DNA from: CAYVDH01 sp964450355
Lineage (GTDB): Bacteria > Bacteroidota > Bacteroidia > NS11-12g > UBA955
DNA: 43,288 bases
Direction: 5' to 3'
Assembly (NCBI GenBank): GCA_964450355.1
Contig: CAYVDH010000010.1
Span: 1 to 43,288 of the forward strand
Positions within the stretch are counted from its first letter, which is position 1. Each line of letters opens with the position of its first letter. The position numbers and the translations under genes are program-made. The notes beneath the pieces are model-generated. The model saw only the letters and a list, made by a program, of their open reading frames with translations, was not told where the DNA came from and ran no database searches. This document shows positions 1-7,865 of this stretch, one piece after another.

Positions 1-9
1 ATAAAATTA

Positions 10-42
10 AAAAAGTCGGCTTTCAAAGTCGGCTTTTTTTTT
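10..42 (+). terminator. Rho-independent terminator of an upstream + strand gene
   Basis: The arms AAAAAGTCGGC (10-20) and GTCGGCTTTTT (28-38) flank the 7-nt loop TTTCAAA and are followed by a T run to 42. The arms look like a direct repeat of GTCGGC, but as + strand RNA they pair over 11 positions, two of them G-U wobbles. As - strand RNA the same positions become A-C mismatches, so the hairpin should work in one direction only. It lies just before pfkA and most likely ends the transcript of a gene left of the window. Confidence 0.75.
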
Positions 43-66
43 GCAAATTTGTAAGCAACAATAATC

Positions 67-1038
67 ATGAAAAATATAGGTGTATTTACATCAGGAGGAG
101 ATTCACCCGGAATGAACGCTTGCATAAGAGCAGTTGTAAGAACTGCATTAGCTAATGGCATTAACATATTTGGGATAAAAAGAGGGTTTCAAGGGATGAT
201 TGAAAACGACATCCTTGAATTAAAAAACGAAGATGTATCAAACATCATACAACAAGGTGGCACCATATTAAAAACTGCAAGAAGTGCTGAATTCCACACC
301 AAAGAAGGAAGACAAAAAGCTTATCATTCTCTAAAATCCAAAAACATCGAAGGATTGGTATGCATTGGAGGGAATGGCACATACACAGGTTCTGAAATAT
401 TTTTTAATGAATTCGGTATCCCATCTATTGGCTTACCAGGAACAATAGATAATGATTTGTTTGGAACAGACTATACCATTGGGTTTGATACAGCTGTAAA
501 CACTGCCATGTATGCCATAGATAAAATCAGAGACACTGCAGATGCCCACAACAGAATTTTCTTTGTTGAAGTTATGGGCAGAGACAGCGGGTTTATTGGT
601 TTAAATGTTGGATTATCTTCAGGAGCAGAATCAATATTATTACCCGAAGTACTGCACGATTTTGACGAATTAATAGCTCATTTTAATAACCAAGAAAAAC
701 GAAAAAAAAGATTTAGCATCATCGTTGTTTCTGAGGGTGAAGAAGAAGGATCTGCTTTTGTTATTGCCGAAAAATTCAAACAAAACGTTTCTGATTGTGA
801 TGTTAAGGTTTCTGTATTAGGACATGTTCAAAGAGGTGGAAGTCCTACTGCAAACGATAGAATATTGGCTAGTAGACTCGGAAATGCTGCTGTTTTAAAG
901 CTATTAGAAGGAAAAAGCAATTTATGTGTCGGTGTAATTAACAATGAACTTACTTACACACCTTTCAATATAGCTATAACCAATAAAAAAGAAGTATTGG
1001 GACAACTTTGGAATCTGGCTCAAACACTAAGTACATAA
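67..1038 (+). CDS. pfkA: ATP-dependent 6-phosphofructokinase
   Basis: Phosphorylates fructose 6-phosphate to fructose 1,6-bisphosphate in cytosolic glycolysis. The 323-residue length is standard for bacterial PfkA. The N-terminal GGDSPGMN nucleotide loop is at 10-17, Arg72 is present, the catalytic PGTIDND loop is at about 124-130, VEVMGR carries the substrate-binding arginine, and LGHVQRGGSP is near the C-terminus. Gly104 is the residue of ATP-dependent enzymes (PPi-dependent ones have Asp). The preceding residue, Asp103 in the usual GGDG motif, is Asn here (codon AAT, motif GGNGT), which is unusual because that Asp helps position Mg-ATP. The recN start codon follows after 5 bases, so the two genes are probably co-transcribed. 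Identity is certain; the effect of Asn103 is not known. Confidence 0.97.
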   Translation: MKNIGVFTSGGDSPGMNACIRAVVRTALANGINIFGIKRGFQGMIENDILELKNEDVSNIIQQGGTILKTARSAEFHTKEGRQKAYHSLKSKNIEGLVCIGGNGTYTGSEIFFNEFGIPSIGLPGTIDNDLFGTDYTIGFDTAVNTAMYAIDKIRDTADAHNRIFFVEVMGRDSGFIGLNVGLSSGAESILLPEVLHDFDELIAHFNNQEKRKKRFSIIVVSEGEEEGSAFVIAEKFKQNVSDCDVKVSVLGHVQRGGSPTANDRILASRLGNAAVLKLLEGKSNLCVGVINNELTYTPFNIAITNKKEVLGQLWNLAQTLST

Positions 1039-1043
1039 ACTGA

Positions 1044-2693
1044 ATGTTAAAAAAATTAAAAATTAAAAATTTTGCTATCATCAAAAACGCTGATTTTAAT
1101 CCAGGCAATGGGTTAAATATAATTACTGGTGAAACTGGTTCTGGTAAATCAATTTTAATTGAAGCATTGAATCTAATTTTAGGACAAAGAGCAGATTTTA
1201 AATTTCAAAATTCTCAAAGCGAAAAATGTGTCGTTGAAGGATTGTTTACTTCTAAAAACCCAAAAGTCATTTCTCTTTTAAAAGCTCAAGAATTGGACAT
1301 AGAAGATGAAATAATCATACGTAAAGAAATCAGCGCAAATGGCAAATCCAGAACTTTTATTAACGACACCCCTGTTAACCTCAATCAATTAAAATCCATT
1401 ACAGAACATTTAGTATCTGTTCACTCTCAAAACGAAAATCTTTCGATTTCCGACCCTAATTTCCATTTTCAATTATTGGACTTCAACCAATCTACTCAAA
1501 TAGACGATTATAAAAAACTATATAAAAATTACACTAATCTAAGAGCAAAACTAACTCAACTTTTAGAAAATCACAAAAATAACCTCAAAGAAAAAGATTA
1601 CTTACAATTTATTTGTGATGAATTAATTCAATTAAATGTTCAATTGAACGAAGAAAAAAACATTGAAGAAGAATTAAATGTACTCAATTATGCTGAAGAG
1701 ATTAATCAAACAGGAGAATTAATATCAAATACACTTACAGAAAGTGAAAATTCAATTCTTGATCAGTTAAACAACTTAAAATCAAAATTCAAATCAATTC
1801 AAAAAACCAATGACCGCGCTGATTCAATTTTTAAAAGAATTGAATCATTGGTATTAGAAGTGAAAGATTTATCAAAAGAAGTGATAGATTTTAAAGAACA
1901 AGCCATTTCAGACCCTACAAAAATCGAAGAGCTTAATTCAAGACTCATGTTGATTCAAAATGTAAAAAGAAAACACTCCGTACAAACTGAGGAAGAATTA
2001 AACCTATTGCAAGTTGAATTAAGTCATAAATTAAACTCCATTGAGGAAAATGACAATGCCATTGAATCTATAGAAAAAGAAGTAATTGATTCTGAAACTA
2101 AATTAAAAATCCTAGCTGAAAGCATCCATAAAAAAAGAATAGATGAAGCACAGAAATTAGAAAAAAAAATAGAATTGTTATTGAATGAATTAGAAATGCC
2201 AAAATCTAAATTCAAATACCAGATTTCAAAAAATGACCAATTAAACAAGCAAGGTATAACTCAAATTGAAGTACTTTTTTCTGCAAATGAAGGAATAGAA
2301 ATGCAGAATTTAAACAAAGTTGCTTCAGGTGGAGAGATAAGCAGGTTGGCTTTGTGTTTAAGACAACTCGAATCAAAGAATCACCATGATCATTGTTTAA
2401 TTTTTGACGAAATTGATACAGGAGTTTCAGGAAAAGTTGCTTCTACAATTGGACAAGTATTCAAAGACATTTCTAACACTCATCAAATAATAGCAATTAC
2501 TCATTTGCCACAAGTTGCTGGATATGCTGATTCGCATTTCTCAATTTCGAAACAAGCCATAAATGGGATTACTCAATCCAATATTCAAGAATTAAACAAA
2601 AACGAAAGAATAGATGAACTAGCTAAAATGTTAAGTGGCGAAAAAGCAACAGATATAGCAAAAGAAAACGCCAAAGAATTAATCAAACATTGA
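1044..2693 (+). CDS. recN: DNA repair ATPase RecN
   Basis: SMC-like ATPase acting in recombinational repair of double-strand breaks. The 549-residue length is normal. An N-terminal ABC half carries the Walker A motif GETGSGKS (29-36). A long charged coiled-coil region rich in Glu, Lys, Leu and Asn fills about 150-390. The C-terminal ABC half carries the signature SGGEISR (428-434), Walker B LIFDEIDTG (Asp455, Glu456) and the ITHLPQVA switch region. The start lies 5 bases after the pfkA stop. The stop codon is separated by a single base from the stop of the opposing TPR-like gene, so the 3' ends of the two transcripts must overlap. Confidence 0.97.
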   Translation: MLKKLKIKNFAIIKNADFNPGNGLNIITGETGSGKSILIEALNLILGQRADFKFQNSQSEKCVVEGLFTSKNPKVISLLKAQELDIEDEIIIRKEISANGKSRTFINDTPVNLNQLKSITEHLVSVHSQNENLSISDPNFHFQLLDFNQSTQIDDYKKLYKNYTNLRAKLTQLLENHKNNLKEKDYLQFICDELIQLNVQLNEEKNIEEELNVLNYAEEINQTGELISNTLTESENSILDQLNNLKSKFKSIQKTNDRADSIFKRIESLVLEVKDLSKEVIDFKEQAISDPTKIEELNSRLMLIQNVKRKHSVQTEEELNLLQVELSHKLNSIEENDNAIESIEKEVIDSETKLKILAESIHKKRIDEAQKLEKKIELLLNELEMPKSKFKYQISKNDQLNKQGITQIEVLFSANEGIEMQNLNKVASGGEISRLALCLRQLESKNHHDHCLIFDEIDTGVSGKVASTIGQVFKDISNTHQIIAITHLPQVAGYADSHFSISKQAINGITQSNIQELNKNERIDELAKMLSGEKATDIAKENAKELIKH

Positions 2694-2694
2694 T

Positions 2695-4215
2695 TTACTT
2701 TTTCAACCTTTTAATACCAGCTTTAGCTTTTTGTTCAATGCTATTCTTGTACTCTTCATTGTTCTTAAAATCATTTTTTGCTGAATTAAAATATTGCAAA
2801 GCAAGAGTTTTTTTGTTTTGTTGTTCGTAAATCAAACCCATTTGTAAGGATGAATAGGCTGCGTAATAATAGGTTTCATTCTTACCTAAATCTATTGTTT
2901 TTTTAAAATTCACAATGGCTTTATCTTCCATTTTAGTTTCTTGATAAATTCTAGCCATTCTATACAAAATCTCCAATTTAAATTTGACTTCTTTGTATGT
3001 TAAAAGATCTATTTTTTCTAATAAATTAAGTGATTCTTTGTAATATTTTCCATCAAATAAAAGTCTGGGTTTTAGTATTTCAGATGGCCACCTAATGGAT
3101 TCTTTGGCTTCTTTTTCGGCTTGTTTATCTTCTTCTTGTTGCAATTGACCTGATTTTAAACAAATGAGGTAATAGGTATTGGCAATGCTACCTTTATCAA
3201 AAACTATATTGTACCAAGCCAAATATCGGTATGCCGATTTTATGTAGTTTTTACCTTTGTATTTAGTAGTAAATATTTTAAAATAAACATCGGCATCGCT
3301 ATCCAATCTTTTTAATTTTGCTAAACCTAATAAATAATCAAGATAATAGAAAGGCAATTGTAGAGAGAGATTACTCGGCTTAGAAGACAAAACAGCAATT
3401 GATTCATCGTTTTTACCTGCATAATTTGCTACGATGGTTCTCATGTAAATCAACAAAGGAAACCCTTTGTAATTTTTTGTGTACTCATTGATTGTTTTCC
3501 AAGCATCATCTGTTTTTTTCAACAAATGGTGCTGAACCATGGCATACATAAAAGCTGTTTCAGTTTTCATCCATTGGTGTTCGTTGTCCTTTAACGGACT
3601 TTTTAAATACGTTTCAATTAGATTTACCCCTTTATCCATTGAACCTTCAAAACCCAGTACATTGGCTATCCATTGGTAATTTTTAGGCAATGAAGATGCG
3701 GCAATGTAAATTATTCCTAAGTTTTTATTGTCTGGCAAAAAAGAAGGGTACTTCTTCTCGTTTTCATTCAACAGTTTATTTGCTTTTTTAATGTCGTTGC
3801 CCGCAGATAAATGATCATTAAACACTGTTTTTAAAATAGCGCGATGAAGATACATATCACTCATGATAAACCTTTTCCAAGGGTCTTCAAATTTACTGTT
3901 TTCTACATTGTACAAATATTGACTCCATTTGTGTTCCTCCGCTTTGAATAACACTTCATTTTCATTAACAAAATGAGTAATAAAGAATAAGTGTTCTTTC
4001 AACCAATATATAGCTAAATTATTAGGAGTTTTCTTTTGTTCATCGTCTAATAATTTCAACGCATCGTTCACTTTTAATTCATAAATATACGTTTGAGATT
4101 TTAAACAATTTTCAGTCATTTGAAAATGACTTTTTCCAAAACACAACCCATTTATAAATAAAAAAGAAACACCTAATAAAGTGTTTCTTTTTATAATGTT
4201 TTGTATTAAAAACAT
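2695..4215 (-). CDS. Exported TPR-like helical repeat protein of unknown function
   Basis: I do not recognise a named family. The 506-residue product starts with a hydrophobic stretch (about 10-27, ending near GLCFGKS) that looks like a signal peptide, so it is probably periplasmic or exported. The rest is mostly alpha-helical with degenerate tetratricopeptide-like units; the clearest are in the last 130 residues, in the pattern ALKLL...YLLA followed by A..YF..A. TPR proteins usually act as protein-interaction scaffolds. It lies 18 bases downstream of the zinc-ribbon gene and is probably the last gene of the NIF3/zinc-ribbon transcript. It converges on recN with 1 base between the stop codons. 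Confidence 0.8.
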   Translation of the reverse strand: MFLIQNIIKRNTLLGVSFLFINGLCFGKSHFQMTENCLKSQTYIYELKVNDALKLLDDEQKKTPNNLAIYWLKEHLFFITHFVNENEVLFKAEEHKWSQYLYNVENSKFEDPWKRFIMSDMYLHRAILKTVFNDHLSAGNDIKKANKLLNENEKKYPSFLPDNKNLGIIYIAASSLPKNYQWIANVLGFEGSMDKGVNLIETYLKSPLKDNEHQWMKTETAFMYAMVQHHLLKKTDDAWKTINEYTKNYKGFPLLIYMRTIVANYAGKNDESIAVLSSKPSNLSLQLPFYYLDYLLGLAKLKRLDSDADVYFKIFTTKYKGKNYIKSAYRYLAWYNIVFDKGSIANTYYLICLKSGQLQQEEDKQAEKEAKESIRWPSEILKPRLLFDGKYYKESLNLLEKIDLLTYKEVKFKLEILYRMARIYQETKMEDKAIVNFKKTIDLGKNETYYYAAYSSLQMGLIYEQQNKKTLALQYFNSAKNDFKNNEEYKNSIEQKAKAGIKRLKK

Positions 4216-4233
4216 GAAACTATGAGAAAAGCT

Positions 4234-5034
4234 TTATTTAGTAGCTTTTAAAGTTCTAACTCTGCGTTTTGGTTTTTCCTCTTCTACAGGTTTTTCAGTC
4301 ACTATACCTGTAATGGCATTGTCCACCAAAATTCTTCCACAGTGTTCACAGTCTATGATTTTAAAGTGTTGTTTAATATCGCTTTGTCTTTGTGGTGGTA
4401 TTTTAGAAAAACAACCTCCGCAGCTTCCTCTCATGATAGGAGCAACTCCAATGCCGTTTTTAACGGTTCTTCTAATTCTACTGTATGCTTTTAAAAGTCT
4501 TTCATCCACATCTTTTTCTATTTTTACTCTGACTTTATTAAGTTCTTTTTCTTCTTCTTCTGTATCGGTAACTATTTGTTTTAACTCTTTCTTTTTAAAA
4601 GTTAAATCTTTTTTTCTGCTTTCGATATCACCTTCTACTTTTTCTAAATTTTCTTTTTTAGATAAAATATAATTTTGGGTTTCTTTGATTCTTTTTTCTG
4701 CTGCCAAAACTTCTAAGCCAGCAATTTCAAGCTCTTTGCTCAATGCTTCGAACTCTCTGTTGTTTTTTACTGAGTTTAATTGAGTTTTGTATTTCTTTTG
4801 AAGTTCTTCAGATGCTTTAATTTTAGTTTTATACCCAGCAATGTCTGCATCATAATTTTTGATTTCAGATTGAATGTTTTCAATTCTGGTTTCTAATCCA
4901 GCAATTTCGTCTTCAAGGTCTGCTACTTCTAAAGGAAGTTCTCCTTTTAATAAATTAAGTTGATCGATTTTTGAGTCGATTTCCTGAAGTTCCCAAAGGG
5001 CTTTTAGCTTTTTTTCGATTGATATATCTACCAT
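4234..5034 (-). CDS. Coiled-coil protein with C-terminal C4 zinc ribbon (COG1579 family)
   Basis: The 266-residue protein has a long antiparallel coiled-coil hairpin (about 1-185, nearly all Glu/Lys/Leu heptads) followed by a zinc ribbon with CGGC and CEHC pairs (about 205-235) and a basic Lys/Arg-rich tail. The architecture matches COG1579/DUF164, which includes H. pylori HP0958 (an RpoN and mRNA-binding chaperone) and chlamydial CdsZ, so a nucleic-acid or protein adaptor role is likely; the client here is unknown. The gene begins 3 bases after the stop of the NIF3-family gene, a pairing I recall as recurrent in bacteria, which suggests linked function. Confidence 0.92.
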   Translation of the reverse strand: MVDISIEKKLKALWELQEIDSKIDQLNLLKGELPLEVADLEDEIAGLETRIENIQSEIKNYDADIAGYKTKIKASEELQKKYKTQLNSVKNNREFEALSKELEIAGLEVLAAEKRIKETQNYILSKKENLEKVEGDIESRKKDLTFKKKELKQIVTDTEEEEKELNKVRVKIEKDVDERLLKAYSRIRRTVKNGIGVAPIMRGSCGGCFSKIPPQRQSDIKQHFKIIDCEHCGRILVDNAITGIVTEKPVEEEKPKRRVRTLKATK

Positions 5035-5037
5035 GTT

Positions 5038-6135
5038 TTATATATAATATTGAACAGAATTTGTATTTGTCGTACAAAAAATGACCGCAAAATTAGGCAT
5101 TTTTTCTCTAATTATTTCATAAAAAATCTCTAAAGTGTAAATTTCTGATTCATAATGACCTATATCCAATAATAGCAATTGATTTTCCGAATCAAAAAAT
5201 TCGTGGTATTTAATGTCCGATGTGATGTAGGCATTCGCTCTTGCCGCCTTTGCTGATGCGGTTAAAAAACTTCCTGACCCTCCACAAACTGCTACTTTGC
5301 TTATTTCTTTTTTATCTCCAGAAAATTTAATCACTTTTAAATTAAATTTTTCTTTGACATAGCTTAAAAAATCAATTTTATTCATTGGTTGAGGTAAAAT
5401 CCCAATGGCTCCTGACCCAATTTCTTGATTTTTATTATCAATTGAGACAATTTCATAAGCCATTTCTTCATAAGAATGCACCTTTTTCACTTCATTTATA
5501 ATCGATTCAGCTTTGAATTTATCGACCAACACCTCAATTTTACATTCATTCAGCTGTTCAACAACATTGGCTTTACCAACACTTGGATTTGCATTTACAG
5601 TAGGTTGAAATGTGCCAATACCACTGCTATAATAGCTGCATTGACTGTACTCACCAATATTTCCTGCGCCATGTTCAAACATAACAGAACGAATTTTTTC
5701 AACTTCATTTTCTGGCGAATACACTATCAATTTGCACAACAAGTTGGATTTAGGAACAAGAATTTCAATGTTTTGCAATTCTAATTTTTGAGCTATTTTT
5801 TGATTCACTCCCATTTTCAATACATTGTCTATATTGGTATGGCATGCATACAAGGCTATGTCATTTTTTATGGCTTTAATTACACATTTTTCAACATAAT
5901 TTTTTCCATTTATTTTTTTTAAACCTTTAAAAATAATAGGATGATGTGAGATGATTAAATTACACCCTTTTTCTATAGCTTCGTCAATAACAGCCTCGGT
6001 TACATCTAAGGATAGTAAAATGCCAGTAATTTCACATTCTTTGTCACCTACAATCAACCCCGAATTGTCATATTCTTCTTGATAACTTGGAGGAGCTACT
6101 TTTTCAATAGCTTCTATTATGTCTTTAATTTTCAT
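5038..6135 (-). CDS. NIF3/YbgI-family dinuclear metal-centre protein (YqfO type)
   Basis: Conserved cytosolic protein that forms a toroidal hexamer with a two-metal site; some homologues are called GTP cyclohydrolase 1 type 2, but the physiological substrate is disputed. Metal ligands are visible: His64-His65 in ISHHPI, His99 and Asp103 in CHTNID, and a C-terminal DIGHYESE. Residues of about 130-235 form the inserted PII/CutA-like domain typical of the long YqfO subtype. I start at the internal MKIKDI (6135) and not 21 bases upstream, because family members begin with this helix. It heads the - strand unit with the zinc-ribbon and TPR-like genes. Confidence 0.92.
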   Translation of the reverse strand: MKIKDIIEAIEKVAPPSYQEEYDNSGLIVGDKECEITGILLSLDVTEAVIDEAIEKGCNLIISHHPIIFKGLKKINGKNYVEKCVIKAIKNDIALYACHTNIDNVLKMGVNQKIAQKLELQNIEILVPKSNLLCKLIVYSPENEVEKIRSVMFEHGAGNIGEYSQCSYYSSGIGTFQPTVNANPSVGKANVVEQLNECKIEVLVDKFKAESIINEVKKVHSYEEMAYEIVSIDNKNQEIGSGAIGILPQPMNKIDFLSYVKEKFNLKVIKFSGDKKEISKVAVCGGSGSFLTASAKAARANAYITSDIKYHEFFDSENQLLLLDIGHYESEIYTLEIFYEIIREKMPNFAVIFCTTNTNSVQYYI

Positions 6136-6142
6136 TAATTCA

Positions 6143-6150
6143 CGAAAATA
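6143..6150 (-). promoter_or_regulatory. Candidate -7 box for the NIF3-family gene
   Basis: Read on the - strand this is TATTTTCG, one mismatch from the Bacteroidota -7 consensus TAnnTTTG, ending 7 bases before the ATG at 6135. The spacing is like that of the other candidate leaderless starts in this window. The 6136-6288 gap also holds the lpxK promoter on the other strand; nothing else is recognisable there. Confidence 0.3.
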
Positions 6151-6274
6151 AATCAATAGAATAACATTTAAAAATAAAACAACAAACTAAGTCCCTAAAA
6201 TTAAATTCCATTCAATATTTAAGCTGCATCAGACGAAACCACGAAACATTCAACTTAAGTAAAAAAATAATAAT

Positions 6275-6282
6275 TACTTTTG
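6275..6282 (+). promoter_or_regulatory. Candidate -7 box for lpxK, predicting a near-leaderless mRNA
   Basis: TACTTTTG is an exact TAnnTTTG match ending 6 bases before the lpxK ATG at 6289. With the known placement of this box around -7, transcription would begin at or within a few bases of the start codon. I see no TTG -33 element at 19-23 bases upstream. Confidence 0.55.
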
Positions 6283-6288
6283 CAAAGA

Positions 6289-7317
6289 ATGAAAATCTTG
6301 TTATTGCCATTTGCTTGGCTTTATGGTATCATTACTCAATTGAGGAACTTGATGTATAAAAAAGGCGTTTTTAAGTCTTATAAATCCTCATTAAAAACCA
6401 TTTGCATTGGCAACATTCAAGTAGGTGGAACTGGCAAAACTCCTTTAACCGCTTTCATTTATCAATGGTTATCTCAATTCCATTCTACAGCCATTCTATC
6501 TAGGGGGTATGGAAGAACTACTAAAGGTTTGTTGGTGGCTGATGACAAAAGCTCTGCAAAAACAATAGGTGACGAACCCTTTTGGTATTTTTCTAAATTA
6601 AAATGTACTAATGTCGTGGTATCGGAATCAAGAACAAATGGTTTAAAAAAATTAGAAACAATTTGCACTAAAAATGGTGTTGTACTTTTAGATGACGCCT
6701 TTCAACACCAAGCAGTAACATGCGACCACAACATTGTTCTAACTCCATACTTTAAGCCTTATTACAATGACCACATGCTCCCATTTGGTAGATTAAGAGA
6801 ATACAAATCAAACATCAATAGAGCTCATACTATCCTTGTTACTAAATGTCCTATTGATTTGTCTTTACAAGAAAAAATAGACTTCATTCAACAAATCAAC
6901 CCATTTGAATACCAAATGGTATTTTTTACAACTATTCATTATCAAAAACCTCGACTATTCAATTCGGAAAAAGAAATAGAAATTGAGTTCAACAAATACA
7001 AAATTAAACCATTATGTAGTATAGCCAATCCATTTACTTTCATCAAACAATGTGAAAAATATGGAAAAATTAACCACCCTGTTGTTTTTAAAGACCATCA
7101 CAACTTCTCCGAAAACGAAATCATTCAATGCATTCAACAATTGAACGAAAACGAAATCATTATAACTACTGAAAAAGATGAAGTAAAAATTCTGGAACAC
7201 CTATCAAATCAGAAAATTTCCTTTGAAAAATTGTTTGTTCTTCCAATGCAAGTTCAATTTCTATTTAATGAAGAAAACGAGTTTAAAAAACACATTTATG
7301 AAAAACTTTTTAAATAA
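6289..7317 (+). CDS. lpxK: Tetraacyldisaccharide 4'-kinase (lipid A biosynthesis)
   Basis: Adds the 4'-phosphate to tetraacyldisaccharide 1-phosphate, the sixth step of lipid A synthesis, at the inner face of the cytoplasmic membrane. An N-terminal hydrophobic helix (1-21) anchors it. The P-loop VGGTGKTP is at 45-52, followed by the family motifs LSRGYGR and LLDDAFQH. The 342-residue length is normal. I start at the ATG at 6289; an in-frame TTG at 6280 lies inside the candidate -7 box and is less likely. It leads a + strand group with gldH and the WG-like gene, although gldH seems to have its own promoter. Its presence means the organism makes a 4'-phosphorylated lipid A precursor. Confidence 0.95.
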   Translation: MKILLLPFAWLYGIITQLRNLMYKKGVFKSYKSSLKTICIGNIQVGGTGKTPLTAFIYQWLSQFHSTAILSRGYGRTTKGLLVADDKSSAKTIGDEPFWYFSKLKCTNVVVSESRTNGLKKLETICTKNGVVLLDDAFQHQAVTCDHNIVLTPYFKPYYNDHMLPFGRLREYKSNINRAHTILVTKCPIDLSLQEKIDFIQQINPFEYQMVFFTTIHYQKPRLFNSEKEIEIEFNKYKIKPLCSIANPFTFIKQCEKYGKINHPVVFKDHHNFSENEIIQCIQQLNENEIIITTEKDEVKILEHLSNQKISFEKLFVLPMQVQFLFNEENEFKKHIYEKLFK

Positions 7318-7329
7318 TTTACTCATTAT

Positions 7330-7361
7330 ACACAATATTTTTTCTATTGATACGATTGTGT
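7330..7361. repeat. 7-bp perfect inverted repeat over the gldH -33 region
   Basis: ACACAAT (7330-7336) and ATTGTGT (7355-7361) are perfect inverted copies separated by 18 bases between lpxK and gldH. No T run follows, so it is a poor terminator. The right arm covers the TTG of the proposed gldH -33 element, so an operator is possible; chance is also possible in AT-rich DNA. Confidence 0.3.
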
Positions 7362-7387
7362 TAGAATAAATATTTAGCTTATTTTTG
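7356..7387 (+). promoter_or_regulatory. gldH promoter (TTG-N21-TATTTTTG)
   Basis: The -33 TTG is at 7356-7358 and the exact -7 match TATTTTTG is at 7380-7387, 21 bases apart, as in the lemA promoter of this window. The box ends 4 bases before the gldH ATG, predicting a leaderless transcript. Confidence 0.6.
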
Positions 7388-7391
7388 TCCA

Positions 7392-7865
7392 ATGCATCGT
7401 TTTTTATTTCTCATAGTTCCACTTATTGTTTTTTCATGCTCTGAATCAGGTAAACTCGCTGACGAAATGAGAAATATACCTGATGCTAAATGGAACTACA
7501 ACCAAATTCCTGATTTCATGTTCGAAGTAAAAAATCCTAACATGACCCACAACGCTTATTTAAAATTAAGGATTTTTAAAGATTATCAATATGAAAACAT
7601 CTATGTTCTCACTCATTTTAGGGACAGTGATGGCAAAATCATTTCGACTCAAAAAAAGAATTTCACTTTGACCGACAGTTATGGGAAACCAACAGGAAAA
7701 GCATCTGGCAACAACATTAACTATGAATTGCCCTTGTTTGAAAACATGAAACTGAACAAAGCTGGAAAATATTTTATAGCCATAGAACAAAACATGAGAG
7801 ACAGTGTGATTTTAGGCGTTGAAAGTATTGGCATTAAAGTAAAAGAAGGCAATCCTGTATTTTAA
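7392..7865 (+). CDS. gldH: Gliding motility lipoprotein GldH
   Basis: GldH is a lipoprotein required for gliding in Flavobacterium johnsoniae and is found across gliding and some non-gliding Bacteroidota. The 157-residue length fits. A signal peptide ends in the lipobox VFSC with Cys16 as the lipidated residue. The family core is visible in MRNIPDAKWNYNQIPDFMFEV, followed by a beta-rich domain with YVLTHFRDSDGKI and a closing GIGIKV-like strand (read here as SIGIKVKEG). Its stop overlaps the start of the WG-like gene by one base (TAATG), implying translational coupling. Together with the T9SS cargo genes it argues for a gliding/T9SS lifestyle, though gliding itself cannot be concluded from one gene. 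Confidence 0.92.
   Translation: MHRFLFLIVPLIVFSCSESGKLADEMRNIPDAKWNYNQIPDFMFEVKNPNMTHNAYLKLRIFKDYQYENIYVLTHFRDSDGKIISTQKKNFTLTDSYGKPTGKASGNNINYELPLFENMKLNKAGKYFIAIEQNMRDSVILGVESIGIKVKEGNPVF

Noticed and set aside
67..1038. PfkA as a PPi-dependent phosphofructokinase because of the changed GGDG motif
   Set aside because: PPi enzymes have Asp at position 104; Gly104 is kept here, so the ATP type is still the better call.
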